The notes under the pieces: generated by a model
What the model was told of the DNA's origin: nothing
The model's input: only the letters and a program-made list of their open reading frames with translations
The model's database searches: none
Source of the DNA: Ampullaceana balthica
Taxonomy: Eukaryota > Mollusca > Gastropoda > Lymnaeidae
Direction of reading: 5' to 3'
Length of the DNA stretch: 64,000 bases
NCBI GenBank assembly: GCA_944989445.1
Contig: CALYLW010000968.1
Location: 1 to 64,000, forward strand
Made by a program: the position numbers and the translations under genes
Shown: piece after piece, positions 32,772 to 45,500 of the stretch
Layout of the letters: each line of letters opens with the position of its first letter
Numbering within the stretch: the first letter of the stretch is position 1

Positions 32772-34180
32772 TTTGTCTTAACACGGTTGGCGGTAGTTCA
32801 AATCTACCCTTTTTAGTGTTATCAAAAAAGATGTAACATCACAAAGTTTCTAAAATTACACTATTTAAATACTAACATCATAAAGATTCTAAAATTACTC
32901 CTTATTAGTACTAAAATGACACCATAAAGGTACTAACAATGACGACACCCTACGCCTAAAGCAAAGATTATCGTCGAGTTTCAAAAGAATAAAATCATCC
33001 ATAACTTGGTCTTAAAATGTCACTTTTATATTGTGTCCATTTTCGCAGCATGCAAGTAAATCATTAGGTGTGTATATCTTTTTGCGAGATTTTTTTTCTT
33101 TATTGCATTCAAATTAATAAGATAATGGCTTTTCCCCTTGTTGTCGCTAGGATTAGTAGGCTACGGTGGACAAGAACATAAATTTTATTTTATTTTCTGG
33201 ACGCCACTTACACACACAAAAAAAAAGATCTCTGTATTTTGTCAATAATAGCAATGGCGCCACTCCATCATATATGAATGTAGGGCGTAGGGGAAAAAAC
33301 TCTCAGCACACTTTCATTTGTCAATGCTGTATTTAAATAAATAATGAGATGTTGCAATTGTAAATACTGGACTGCATATAACTCAACAAGTTGGTTTTTG
33401 TTTTGATTAGCCTGGTCAGCTATCCTTCCCCCCTCCCCAAATCCACAATGAAAAAAGTAACCATTCAGCGTACTATTTATCGGGTTTCCTTGAAGAATTA
33501 TGGACCTACGACTTCGACCTACGGGTAGCTAACTCAGCCAGTAACCTTATAAAAACAATATAAACAACCAACTGGCCCATTGCGTTAATTCTTGTTCTCT
33601 TTCTCCCACCCAAGCACCACGCTCTGTAGACCGACTCAGTCCATCACTGGGTCTATCTATATAAAGAGTTAAGGGGCGGAGCATGTACCTTGTATTATGT
33701 CACGTGAATATAACAGTTCATCGCATTTGATACTGTGAAGCCTACCCTCAATTGGTCAACTTTCAAGGCAGAGTCTGGTCAGTGAGATCTCGATTTTAGA
33801 AGAAGAAGGCCGCAACTGCATTGAAACAAGCGATTATTTAACAATATTGGAAAATATGTATTACAGATGAAACTGATGATCATTGAGTTTTTTAAAACAG
33901 TATTTGTAAGTTGATATACGTTAGTTATAACAATCAATACAAGTAATTATTAAAAATTTTTTTATAAATTATATTATAATTATATTATTTTTTGAAGTGA
34001 ATAAAGGTAATTTTTAATTCGTTAAAAATCCTTATCATCATCAATGGTGATAGTTATATTTTATTGAATTAATATACTTTTGTGACATGACCTTAAATAA
34101 ATGAATTGCGATATATTAATAATGAAATGTAATAAAATTCCTTAAAAAAGAAAATTATTTTCCAAAGTACAATTTCAAAA
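32772..34180. other. Intergenic; short degenerate repeats, no gene seen
   Basis: At 32828-32935 a loose ~45-bp motif (ACATCA-AAAG-TTCTAAAATTAC) occurs two to three times. A TATATAAAG at about 33659 precedes GGGGCGG and could be a core promoter, but no exon follows that can be read. Confidence 0.35.
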
Positions 34181-34182
34181 AG

Positions 34183-34334
34183 CCGGAAGTCATCGCATAT
34201 TTGTTTACCAATACCCGAAGTGTAGGTGCGGTAAATGTGAATGGAAGAAGCTTAATCGCGCACTAATCACAGTTTACAATTTTACAGCGCAGTTAAAATA
34301 GAGAGAAATAGGGTCTGGATGAGCGAGCATTTCC
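34183..34334 (+). promoter_or_regulatory. Candidate promoter and untranslated first exon of PCED1
   Basis: GCCGGAAGT at 34182-34190 is an ETS/GABP-type site common in housekeeping promoters. About 145 bp downstream is a splice donor candidate TTCC|GTAAGG (34335). It lies 5.1 kb upstream of the first coding exon, in the right orientation. No transcript evidence is available here. Confidence 0.3.
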
Positions 34335-34937
34335 GTAAGGAAAATAACTTTCTTATAATTATAAAGTACACTAATTTTCTATTGTGTCTCTAAGTCTAAG
34401 CTAATAATAATAATTTATTGCCCTATTGCTATTGCTATAAAATATATATTAATAATTAAAAAATATTTTTTTTAAATTGGGAGATAAGGCTGCGGCGCGG
34501 TATGGCGGTGGGAACGGCAAATCGTTAATTATTCCTGGTAATTCTGAAATAGCTGGTAGAATAATTCAGATATATCAGTTGAAAAGAGAGAGGAAAAAAA
34601 AGCAGGTGAGGTAAAAGGGTGGGCAAACATAGTCACAGGAGTTAGAATTAGAGCAGTCCTGTCCAACCTGTGGCCCATGGCACTGGTTTTAAAAGGCCAA
34701 CCAGAGATAGATACACTTTTACTTTTACACTTGTTTTTAAAGAAAATTAACATCTTTTAAAGAAAAAAAATTAAAGACTTTGAGTGATGCAGTATTGTTC
34801 AGAATTTAAGTGAGATCTTCACATTTGAAACACCAATGGATGCAGCAAAGTGTTGGGATGGTTTAGTTTGACAGATCTATATTCAGCTCCTCACCAGATG
34901 AACAATGTGGGAACATCAAGTAACATGAAATTAGATA

Positions 34938-35776
34938 CAGTCAAACCTCTCATAACGAGTTTAATTCGTTCCAGTGTTTTTACCGTTAAGCCAAACACTC
35001 GTTATACGAAACAACTTTTCCCATACAAATCAATGTAAAATACGATAATCTGTTCCATGCTGAAAAAAATAATTTTTTTTTCAAAAACATTTATTAACAT
35101 TTATTCAAATAAAATTAGTCATGAATTGTTAAAGAGTGAAACAACTAGAATACAATTTAGATTTGAAAAAAAAACGTAAACAAACATGAATTTATGACAA
35201 ATAATTATTCATTTTTAACTAGAAAACTGTCCAAAGACATTTGTTTTTGCAGATGTCAGATGCTTCAAAATTTGACGAAAAATGTGTCATAACCATTTCG
35301 TAGACATTCTTGATACTCCTTTTGAAGCATCCATCTCCTTAATTAATTGTTCTTGAGAATAGTGCAGATCGTTGATGTTGGCCTATTGCGTGCTAGATTA
35401 GCCACATTGTTCTCGCTTTTCAGTGGTTTTATGTTTCATTTCAACAGTTTTTTGTTTCTCTCTTATGTGTTTTTTTTTCGAAGACATTTTAGCACAGGTT
35501 ATTACACTTTGCACATACAAAAATTACGAATACTGTCTGAATACAAAATTTGTAAAATCGGTTGATCACACACGAAAACAATACGCTAACAGACAGAGTG
35601 CTTTATACATCGGGGTGGAAGTGCCGGCTCACAAATGAATTTCCAGGAAAAAGGGACTTTCCCTTTCTGCGTCACTTGTTATGTGAATCTTCGCCCGTTA
35701 AGGGAGCAACTTTTTCAAAAAAATAAAAATGTCAATTTCTCGCCATGAGAGGTGCTCGTTATGAGAGGTTTGACTG
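34938..35776. mobile_element. Non-autonomous Tigger/pogo-type (Tc1/mariner) element
   Basis: Inverted ends CAGTCAAACCTCTCATAACG / CGTTATGAGAGGTTTGACTG, flanked by TA on both sides (34936-34937, 35777-35778). These are features of pogo/Tigger elements. 839 bp without a transposase frame. Confidence 0.88.
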
Positions 35777-35952
35777 TACTAACTTCTTCACCTTCTTCTG
35801 AGAGGAGAAAGTAGGATAAAAGCTGTGTTTGTGGTTAATGAAATTCACTCAAGCATAACGTCTGAGAGACAGCTGGAATAATTATTGAGATGACATTTTA
35901 TTTCTAAAAAGAGAAAGCCATTATGACAAGTAAGAAACTGAAAGTTACAGAA

Positions 35953-37784
35953 CGTTGTTGCCACCACATGATGTATCTCCTTCTTTTGCTGTGAGGTCAG
36001 GCTTTGACATGTTTCAGTCTGTTACGGAAAATGAGGTCAAGAGTATTATTCTAAAATCTAAGCCAACGTCCTGCCCTCTTGATCCCATCCCCACTCCACT
36101 ATTGGTTGAGTCATTAGATCTCTTACTCCCAACAGTAACTAATATAGTTAATGAAAGTCTAAAATCTGGCACCTTTCCTTCATTATGTAAATCTGCTATT
36201 ATAAAACCCTTGCTGAAAAAAAAAGGGTTAGACCAAAACAATTTAAACAACTATCGACCTGTGTCTAATATTTCATTTTTGTCGAAAGTCATTGAAAAAC
36301 TAGTCTTAAAACAACTTTTTTCTTATCTAAATGACCACACTCTTCTAAGTCCTAATCAGTCGGCCTACAGACCTTCTCACAGCACAGAGACCACTCTGTT
36401 GAAGGTAACAAATGACCTCCTGCTCGCACTGGACAGTGGGAAAATTTCTATATTGGTCCTCTTAGATCTTAGTGCAGCCTTTGACACTGTCGACCATCAA
36501 ATACTGCTGAAAACCCTGCAAAATTATTTTGGAATTTCTGGCTCAGTTCTGGCTTGGTTTCAATCATACTTATCTAACAGATCACAGGTAGTATCAGTAG
36601 ATGGTTGTATCTCTCACAAAGCTGACTTGCTTTATGGTGTGCCTCAGGGCTCTGTTTTGGGTCCGGTACTTTTTGTACTGTATACAAGACCGCTACTTCT
36701 ACTGCCTGAAAAGCATTCAGTTAAAAGCCAATCATTTGCAGATGATACTCAACTATATACTCACACTGATCCCTCTAATATGGACTCCGGTGTCCAATTG
36801 TTGCAGGAGTGCATTGGTGAAGTGAAGTCTTGGATGACGTTAAGCAAACTCAAGCTGAATGATGACAAGACTGAAGCACTTCTATTTTGCAACAATAAAT
36901 CACGCAGTACTTTGTCTCTTCCGAAGTCAATTCACGTAGCCAGTTCGGATATTCTGTTCACAACATCGACTAGGAATCTTGGCTACATTATTTCTGACAA
37001 CATGTCTATTAACAACTTCATCAATCACATCTGTCGCTCTGCCTACACTGCCATTCGTCAGATCAGCTCAATCCGTCATTACTTAACAGTTAGTGCCACA
37101 AAAACACTAGTCTGTGCTCTTGTACTGGCTCGTATGGATTACTGCAATTCTCTTCTGTCAGGTGTGCCAAAACAATGCATTGAAAAACTACAGAAAGTTC
37201 AAAATTCAGCTGCCAGACTGGTGCTCAAGGCAAAAAAACATGACCATGTTACTCCACTTCTTCGCTCACTTCATTGGCTGCCTATACAAGCCCGTATTGA
37301 TTACAAACTGGCCGTTCTCTGTCACAATTTCTTTTCGGACTCATGCCCATCGTATCTTACTGAACTTTTGTCGGTCTACTCACCCACTCGCAAGCTAAGA
37401 TCTTCTGCAGACACACGCGTTCTCTCTGTTCCTACGACACGCACCAAAACGTTTGGTGAAAGGTCGTTCTCTTTTTGTGCAGCCAAACAATGGAATTCTC
37501 TACCATTACACATACGTAGTATTCAAACAACCAAGTCCTTCAAGACTGCACTTAAGACACATCTTTTCAAAATTTATTTTTATAATTGATGAAACAACAT
37601 TACTTGTAAATGATTAACCTAGCTTATGTATAATGTATTGTAATTTTGTGTGTTTGTTGTGATATGAATGTTAATTTAATACTTATAAGTATGTTATTTC
37701 TTTCATGTAAAGCGCTGTGAGCCCAGTTCCTTACTGGGATATAGCGCTATATAAATAATCAATTTATTATTATTATTATTATTA
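35953..37784 (+). mobile_element. 5'-truncated CR1/L2-type LINE
   Basis: The insertion is flanked by TTACAGAA on both sides (35945-35952, 37785-37792). The 3' end carries AAAGCGCTGTGAGC ... ATAGCGCTATATAAATAA and a (TTA)n tail, typical of CR1/L2-type LINEs. The 5' end is cut inside ORF2, upstream of the reverse transcriptase. Confidence 0.9.
35955..37589 (+). CDS. LINE ORF2 fragment: reverse transcriptase and C-terminal region
   Basis: 544 codons without a stop, beginning TTG at the truncation point, so no true start is present. Reverse-transcriptase blocks: NNYRPVSNISFLSKVIEK (~95-112), LLDLSAAFDTVDH (~170), GVPQGSVLGP (~228), and the catalytic FADDTQLY (~261). The C-terminal region LHWLPIQARIDYKLAVLCHN and W-N-S-L-P is shared by CR1/L2 elements. 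The endonuclease domain is absent. The frame is intact to its natural TGA, which implies a fairly young insertion. It has no host function visible and lies in intronic DNA of PCED1 if the upstream first exon is real. Confidence 0.9.
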   Translation: MLPPHDVSPSFAVRSGFDMFQSVTENEVKSIILKSKPTSCPLDPIPTPLLVESLDLLLPTVTNIVNESLKSGTFPSLCKSAIIKPLLKKKGLDQNNLNNYRPVSNISFLSKVIEKLVLKQLFSYLNDHTLLSPNQSAYRPSHSTETTLLKVTNDLLLALDSGKISILVLLDLSAAFDTVDHQILLKTLQNYFGISGSVLAWFQSYLSNRSQVVSVDGCISHKADLLYGVPQGSVLGPVLFVLYTRPLLLLPEKHSVKSQSFADDTQLYTHTDPSNMDSGVQLLQECIGEVKSWMTLSKLKLNDDKTEALLFCNNKSRSTLSLPKSIHVASSDILFTTSTRNLGYIISDNMSINNFINHICRSAYTAIRQISSIRHYLTVSATKTLVCALVLARMDYCNSLLSGVPKQCIEKLQKVQNSAARLVLKAKKHDHVTPLLRSLHWLPIQARIDYKLAVLCHNFFSDSCPSYLTELLSVYSPTRKLRSSADTRVLSVPTTRTKTFGERSFSFCAAKQWNSLPLHIRSIQTTKSFKTALKTHLFKIYFYN

Positions 37785-37792
37785 TTACAGAA

Positions 37793-38420
37793 GAGAACTG
37801 TACTTTTAACTCTTCATGGGAACTTGAATTGTTATTTTTCATTGTTTAACGAAAAGCCAGTACCTTTGCTTTGTCGGGCTACTATTGTTGCTATGGAAAA
37901 GGCAAATCTGTGGAGACACAAGTCAGTGCATGCAGATTTTTATAATGATCTGATTGGATCATAGGTAAAAGAAGACAAATTTAGTTCTTTAAAGAAAAAT
38001 TTAAATGGTAGCGAGATGCTTTTCATCTGATTTTGACATCCAGTGATTATGCTATTGAAACATGTTTTAATATTAGTCGGTTATTAGCCAAGAAACAAAA
38101 CTGTATCTAGATGGTGAAATAGTTTAAAAATTTGTCAAGAATGTGCAGATTCATTGTTTTCTGAATTTAAAAGAAGAAAGAAATAAAGAAATCTATCTTA
38201 TGATCTGATTTCTCACCAGGAATCATCATGATTCAGCATAACAGCCACTTTGTGACAAACATAAGAATTCATCACCAAATAAATTTTGGATGACCAATGC
38301 AGACAAAGTTCCGCAACTGTCAAAAAGTTGTTTAAAAAAAAATATTAACCATGTTTACATCAGGATTCTCTGTCATGAATAATATGAAATTTAAAAAACA
38401 AAACACTTTGACTGATGAAC
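37793..38420 (+). pseudogene. hAT transposase remnant with BED-type finger
   Basis: After the LINE, the + strand reads LLCRATIVAMEKANLWRH, a BED/EPM2AIP1-like finger of hAT transposases, then VHADFYNDLIGS and a stop. Further conserved-looking pieces are broken by many stops. It belongs to the surrounding 34654-38651 element. Confidence 0.55.
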
Positions 38421-38651
38421 ATTTAGGAAACCTAATACGAGCATCAGATTAAGAAGATTGCAAGTGCACGTTAAAGCCAAATATCTTTTTAGAGATGGGA
38501 TAACATTTTTATTCATGCTATTTATTATATTATATTAATTAGGTGAACACTGAAATATAATATTTAATTTTTTTCTAAAGACATTACATGCAGCCCCTGC
38601 CTTCATGAAAAAAATTGTTCCCAGTGTGGTCAAAAAGGTTGGACAGCACTG

Positions 38652-39438
38652 ATCTAGTAGTAAAGCAAAACAGCTCGTAAAAATGTGGTAGCGTTGAAAG
38701 TACTTGTAGTAGAGTGTACTTTAATTAGTTATACAAAGATTGGGACAACACAGCTGATAAAAGAGTAAGAGTAGGGGCAACGTAGAGTAAAACTAGTAAA
38801 AGAGCTGGTGGAAGAGAAAACACACTTTTCAGACTTAACAAAAAGCAGCTTAACTATGGAGTATGGTAACATAATTAATGGAAAAATAAGGTTTAAATAA
38901 GGTTTAATTAAATTAAATTAATTTTGAACAAATACAAGTTTCAAATGTTTATGTATTAAAAAAAATAAAAAATTATTGTGTTCTGAACCATTAGAAACTT
39001 TACCAAATCCCTTCAAAAAGTTCTACTCCAGAGCTCAAAGCTCTTCTCGCTATTCCTGGTGAAGAAGAAAATGCAGTAAATTTTAATTGATAAACATTAA
39101 TCTGTCAGTTTTAAAGTAAAAATTACTCTTCAATTCAAAGTCATTAGTTATTAAACACATTCTTATAGTAACTGAAATCCATTCACATTTTCTAAGATTA
39201 AATTATATATTTATCTTTTTATAGTTATAGAGCCTAGAAAAGGCTAACATATTTCTTTATGAAAGATTTCCTTTGAATGAGTGACTTGGAGACTTTAGCA
39301 CCTCCACTAAAAAAATGCAATAAACATGCCTGTCAATCAGGACTTTTGCCCCATTATCAATTATTTTTAAGACCTTATGATTAGTTTATAGTCTGCTTCT
39401 TTCACTTGAAACAGTCTTTATATTGACATTATTTTACA
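38652..39438. other. Intron or upstream DNA of PCED1, no element recognised
   Basis: AT-rich. It ends in the acceptor TTATTTTACAG before the first coding exon. Confidence 0.4.
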
Positions 39439-39518
39439 GTTGCCGAGAACAAGGGATCTCCATTTGGCATTCCATATTGTTTTACTTGGCTTTGGAGCAA
39501 TCTAAGACTAAGAAGATC

Positions 39519-42500
39519 ATGGATATGGAAATTTTTACTAGTTCAGATCTAGCCAGAATTATTAGTGACAAATTTGTAGTTATAATTGGTGATTCAAGTA
39601 AGCCTTTGCTTAATACTTAATTATGTTAAATACCTGGCATATCTAATTCATTGGGATTTGAGTATGAGATTAGGTTGTTTGACATTAGACGAAATGGGTC
39701 ATGAATATATTTTTATAATATCTTTTATAACTAAATTCAACTTTTCATTTAATTAAGCATTTATTTTCATGTGCTCAGAAAATGCAGGTACATGTAAATG
39801 ATAAATATAAAGCGAAAGATGCAACTTTAAAAATTACCAGTCTATTATAATTAAAATCATTTAAATTTAAACTATTGATTAAAAATTATTAGGTCTCCCA
39901 TGCCCCACCCCTGAAAAGAAAAAAAATCCTATATAATGAAATTTCATAGAGGAATTAAAAAAAATTACATTATTCTTTCTGATAAATCATGTTTGTTTTT
40001 AAGTCCAGAGGTCAATTTACAAGGACCTGGTGCTACTTCTACAAGAAGAAAGGCACATGACTGACCGTGAGCTAAGGAGTAAGGTAATGATTTTTTGTTT
40101 TTATTTTAAAGAATAATTCTAATCAAGTAATATTGATTTAGAATTCTAAGGCATTTTGTTGAAATAGGACCTTGGCAGTGTGTTTATTGGTGATGCGAAT
40201 CAGTAATATGAAAACGTTTAAAATATAAAAATAAATGTTCACTTGAGTCTCTTGACTGCAGGAGCAGAACTGAATTCAATGAATGAGTAAAATCATTAAA
40301 AAGTTATCCCCCTTTTAAGAATTTAGTTTGTGACTCCATAGAAAATCTTGTTAGAATTTTTCCTAGGGGATTTCATTCATTAACATGTTTGTTATATATT
40401 GAAAGAAAATCTGTCATGTGACTGAGGTTTGTCTTAGTTCCCAGATTTGGGTTTTTATAGTTCGCTGACATTAGAAATTATTTGTTAAAAAATTGTTAAA
40501 AGTAAATAACATAAGATTCATCTCTTCCTACTAAAAGTTGTTATTCTGCACATCTTTCTTTGCGTAATGAATTCAAAACAAATAATTTTTCCCCTGCCTT
40601 CCAGTAGTTTACACTTTTTTTAAAGTAAATATATATTTTTTCTCCTAGGAAAATAAATTTTATGATGTCAAAGTTGAATGAAGAATGGAACAGAAATTTT
40701 GGTTGCCATATTTTTATTTTTACTGTAATTATAAACATTTTAAGCTAAAAAAAACTTTCTTGAAAAATATTTATTTTAATAATAAATTAAGTTGGTGTTA
40801 ACTTTACTCTAAACATATAGACAAAAACAGAGTGATATTTCATGGTAAATAAACAAAAGTTTTTAGAAACAATTAGTATCCCAAAAAGCAGACCCAACGT
40901 TTGTAGTTAAATTATTTGTTAACCAGCAAATCATGATGTTTTAGTTGAAAAAATACAGATTGTGGGTTCTTAAGATCAGTGGTCTCCAACCCCCGGGCCG
41001 CGGACCCATACCGGGCCGTGGAACAAATGGTACCGGGACGCTAAAGGAACATTAAATTTTTAAATTTTATTTACAGTGCTGTTTTTCTCTCTGGATTGTG
41101 TGTCTTTCCATACCAGAGGCAATAGCTTGAAACCCGTTTTGGCGGCACCCAGTCATACGAACATCAATGACACATTAGCGCAGATCGCACAACCGTCTAC
41201 AATCAATTTTTGCTCTCTTATCGGCACTCTTATGTCAGCACTCTTATTTTAGATTTCTTTATCGTGCGCGCTTTTCCACATGAAGATGAAGATGCATTCT
41301 TCTTAACACAGAAATAAGATGGTTACCCAGAGGAAAAACACTAACCAGAGTACATACTTGATTTATGAGAGCCATCGCTAGGATTTCTCTTAGAAATGTA
41401 GTCACTGCCAGAATCACATTTCAGTGACAAGGTATGGGTTGCAAAGCTGGCTTATGTGTGTGACATATTCAGCCAACTCATTGAACTCAATCTGTCCCTT
41501 AAAAGGGAAAATGACAACTGTTTTCATGTTGGCCGACAAAGTAGCTGCTTTTAAAGCCAAACTGGAGTTGTGGAGGGGCCTGTGAACATAGGCATTTTGT
41601 ATATTTTTCAAAAATTAGCGGGCATTCTAGCGAGACTGAGTCTGAGCATTCATAACCCAGTTGGGGTGTGATCACCTGCAGGGGCGCCCGCAGCATGACG
41701 CACTGGACGCACGTGCGTCCACTAAAATTTACAAAATTAATATTTGTTTATAAAAGTCAATTAGCGCCTTACCGCTGCACCAAGGAGCTCAATTCTTAAA
41801 TTAAATATTATAAGCAAATAACAAAATGAAAAATATCAAATTTAAGAGTTCGCTCTCACCCCTGACTTGTGAGAATGTGAGTGACCGTTAGAAACTTAAA
41901 AAAATATCTATGCAACTACCGGGTATGTAGTAATTATTACTTTTACATCTCTTTTGTAAGACGTGCGCATGTACCGGGCGGCCATATTTACGTTCAAGTC
42001 GTTCTTCAAATAGTCTACTCTAGCACGTTTATTTTTGGTAATCGTTGCAGTATTCTTGTATTTCCTCAATTTTTTTAATAATGGGTGCCAGCAATAAAGG
42101 TGAGACCGGCGAAAAATCTCCTCCTAAAAAGAAACTGTGTATTACATTCTTCTTTAAAAAAATTGCAACGCCCGGTTTATCAGCAACATCAACGTCATCA
42201 ATAAATGTGCCACAGGTGCAAGATGCTGCCGAAAATACTCCTGCAATTACATTATTATTGGATAGCCACATATCCAGTGTGTCCTCAAATTCTAGTGAAT
42301 CCGAATCTGATTCAGAATCATCATTATGTGATAAATTGACATCATCAGCCGCAAAGAAAGCCACAGGCATTAAAAGTCTCTGTTCGGCTGTATTTTTTGA
42401 TATTGGTGAGGTCAACTTTAACCAAACATTACCTGAATCAGAAAAGAAATCAGTGCTTTTGGAAAAGTTTCAACCATCTAAGAACTGGAAAGGGCCTTTG

Positions 42501-45500
42501 AAGACAGTTGGGAATAAACAACGCCGTGTGCCTAGTTCTATGTTTAACTCAAATGTGTATCCGTTTATGAGTTACAGTGTCAAAGCGGATGGTGTTTTCT
42601 GTGCTGCCTGCTCAGTATTTGCTTCAGGTACGACATGCGCTTTTATACGCGAGCCGCATTCAGACTGGAGTAGCATAGACCGACATGCACAACGTCACAT
42701 AAAATCATTGGCACATCTTAGCTCTATACAAGCAGCATATGCATTTATAAGTGTATGAGAAGGTAAATCAGTCTCCGTGAAACAGCAGCTATCTCAAGTG
42801 TACAATGACAAAGTCCAAAGGAACACAGCTGCTCTCCAATCCATTATTAAAACAATAATACTGTGTGGACAGCAAAACATACCAATGCGCGGAAAATCAG
42901 AGGATCGGAGCAATTTTATGGCTCTTCTTAATTTCAGAGCCGAGCACGATCTTGCTCTTAGTGAGCATCTACTCATCGCATCAGGTAATTCAAAATACAT
43001 CAGTCATAGAATACAAAACGAGCTCGTTGCTCTGTGTGGAAACCAGATTCGAGACAAGATCGTCAAGGAATGCATCGCTGCAAAATACTTCTGCATCATT
43101 GTTGACGAAACTACAGATGTCTCAATCAAGGAGCAAGTGAGTTTGAATCTTCTTTTTGTCACATCTGATGCAAAACGGCATTATGAATGTTTGTCCTATG
43201 AGGAAACGTCTGACACAACAGGTGAAACGCTATATAATCTAACTACTGGAAAACTACAAGAGCTTGGCCTTGATATCCTCAATATTGTTGGTCTCAGGTT
43301 CGATGGAGCTGCAAACATGAGTGGAAAAGTAAAAGGAGTTAGAGGACGCTTCCAACATGTGGGAACAGCAGAATACTTCCACTGTCGATCACATACCCTA
43401 AACTTAGCTTTTGTGAACACTTGCAGTGAGGGCGCTGTTAGAAATATGTACATCAGGGTCAGTGAAACTGTTAACTTTATTACAGCATCTGCCAAGCATC
43501 TAAATATATATACAAACTCAATCCATGGTGAAGATTCAACACGACTTAAGTAAAGCTGAGCTACAAAGTGGACTCGACATGAAGAAACATTACAAAGGTT
43601 TGAAGAGAACATTTGTATTATACTTGAAACTCTGGCCGGTTTGAATCAAGATCATGATCGTCAAACATCTGTCAAAGCAAACGGTCTCCAATTATCAATC
43701 CAGAATTTTCAGTTCATATATACGCGTGCCGTTGTTCATCACTACTTGCGCTACACGAAACCGATTTCCTACTCATTGCAGTCTGTGGATCAGAATTTAG
43801 TTCGTGCCTCTAGTGAGTGCAAGGAGTTGATCGACCTTCTGAAATTGAAACGGAGCAATGACGATTCATGCAATTCATTGTTTGACAAGGCCTCCAAGTT
43901 AGCACAGAAATAGAATGTTGAGGTCAAAGCACCAAGAGTTACTGCTAGACAACAGTACAGATCAAATGCACAGAGACCGACTAATTCGGTGCAAGATTAC
44001 TTCAGACTAAATGTTCACAATTCCTTTTTGAATCACCAAATAACAGAACTTCAAGACCGCATTTGTACATTATCAAGACGTTTGACAGCAGAAATGCTTA
44101 TGCCGCAACTTATATCCAGTCTGACTAAGGATGGCACGGATAAAATTCGGGAAGCTTATGCGGCATTCATTAATTCAGATGATCTTGATGTAGAGATTGA
44201 GAGGTGGACGTTCAAAATTTCTGCGCGTGAAGGATAAGTTAGCAACACTGCCGTGTCTTTGCAAGACTGTTTTTTACTCACGAAGGATTTATACCCAAAC
44301 TTGTATACTGTTTTTCATGTACTTTTAACGATGCTTGTTACATCCGCCACAGCTGAACGCAGCTCCGCCGTCACAAAAGTTATATGTGTTCAACAATGGG
44401 ATCAGAAGGACTATCAGCTCTGGTGCTGCTGCATGTTCACACCGACATATTTCCTGACGTCACTAAAGTCATAAAAGACTTCGATGCAACAGCACATCGT
44501 AGAATTGTGTTTGCCTTTGACAGTAATCACTGAGTTGCCAAGCAACGTGTTTACGTAAGGTATATAACGGTAAATATACTTAGGCTAGATTCGCCCGTTC
44601 TTTGCGTAAAATGTTTGAAATATTGGTGAAATAGAAAAAAGTGATTAAAATATGCCTGTTTTGCTTGATGTTTTGCAGGAGTACTTTAGCTATTATGAGA
44701 CATATGAGTCATGGCAGGTGGTGACATTTATTTGGCAGTATATGATTAAGAAGGGCTGATCAATGACGATAGGAGACGGGAAGGTGTGCGTCCATTTTTT
44801 TCAAGGCTGTGGGCGCCCCTGATCACCTGTCTTTGCTTTTAGAAGAATTTTAGCGCTATTTCCCAGCCACAGAAGACCCACGAACTGGTATGGAATGGAT
44901 CCTTTAGACATTTGTCTGCAGCCCAGGCAAGTCTTGCATGTCTGTGCAAGAAAAGTTCAACTACTCAAGATTGCAATTGACAGCAGCCTTTAAACTACTT
45001 TTGAGAAAACCAGCTTTTCCAGAATAAAGTCACGGCGGAATAGCAATTAAATCCCCATTGCCATTTCTGACATCTTATGTGTGTGAAGCGGGGTTTCTGC
45101 AGTGACGGCAACCAAAACAAAACAACGGAATAAACTTGTCAAAAGCAGCAGACTTCGGGTGGCATTGTCTCTTATTACCCCCAGATTGAACCGTCTCGTT
45201 GCAGAGTAACAAGCTCAGGGTTCTCATTGATTTAACATTCTAGCAAGTTAAAATATTAAACCAATTTTAATTCATTTTTGGTGTGATTATATTTTATTTT
45301 TAAAGGCATTTTTAAGTATAATTAAATTTAGACTATAAAATCAAAACAAAATAAAATACCTGTATAAACAATCAACGCCACCTTCCAACCCACCAACCCC
45401 TCCCCCTGTAAGTGGGCCGCGGTAAAATTATAAACGTTGACCGGTCCGCTGCAATAAAAAGGTTGGGGACCACTGGTTAAGATGAAGAAACGCATTATTT

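Larger units (their letters stand above)
34654..38651. mobile_element. hAT transposon in PCED1 upstream region, with two nested insertions
   Basis: Ends CAGTCCTGTCCAACCTGTGG and ...AAAAGGTTGGACAGCACTG are inverted. The 8-bp flanks no longer match, so it is old. It contains a Tigger-type element (34938-35776) and a LINE (35953-37784). Downstream of the LINE a BED-finger transposase remnant survives. Confidence 0.72.
41281..45215 (+). pseudogene. SCAND3/ZBED5-like hAT transposase remnant, split by nested element
   Basis: Left piece (41430-41585): KVWVAKLAYVCDIF and ELWRG-type sequence, as in ZBED5/SCAND3 transposases. Right piece (44835-45215): F/YFPATEDPR ... VCEAGFLQ/CSD and TKQRNKLVKS-like sequence from the hAT dimerisation region. 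Many stops and shifts. The coordinates include the unrelated nested element. Confidence 0.65.
40977..45475 (+). mobile_element. hAT transposon in PCED1 intron 2, interrupted by a second hAT
   Basis: Ends CAGTGGTCTCCAACCCCCGG and ...AAAGGTTGGGGACCACTG are inverted. The flanks CTTAAGAT (40969-40976) and GTTAAGAT (45476-45483) agree at 7 of 8. Transposase remnants lie on both sides of the nested element at 41679-44821. Confidence 0.92.

Noticed and set aside
33655..33680. TATA box promoter (TATATAAAG, GGGGCGG)
   Set aside because: No exon could be read downstream; too common a motif in AT-rich DNA to annotate.
42045..44474. Host zinc-finger MYM-like gene
   Set aside because: It lies between hAT ends with an exact TSD and has several stops, so it is a decayed transposase, not a domesticated gene.
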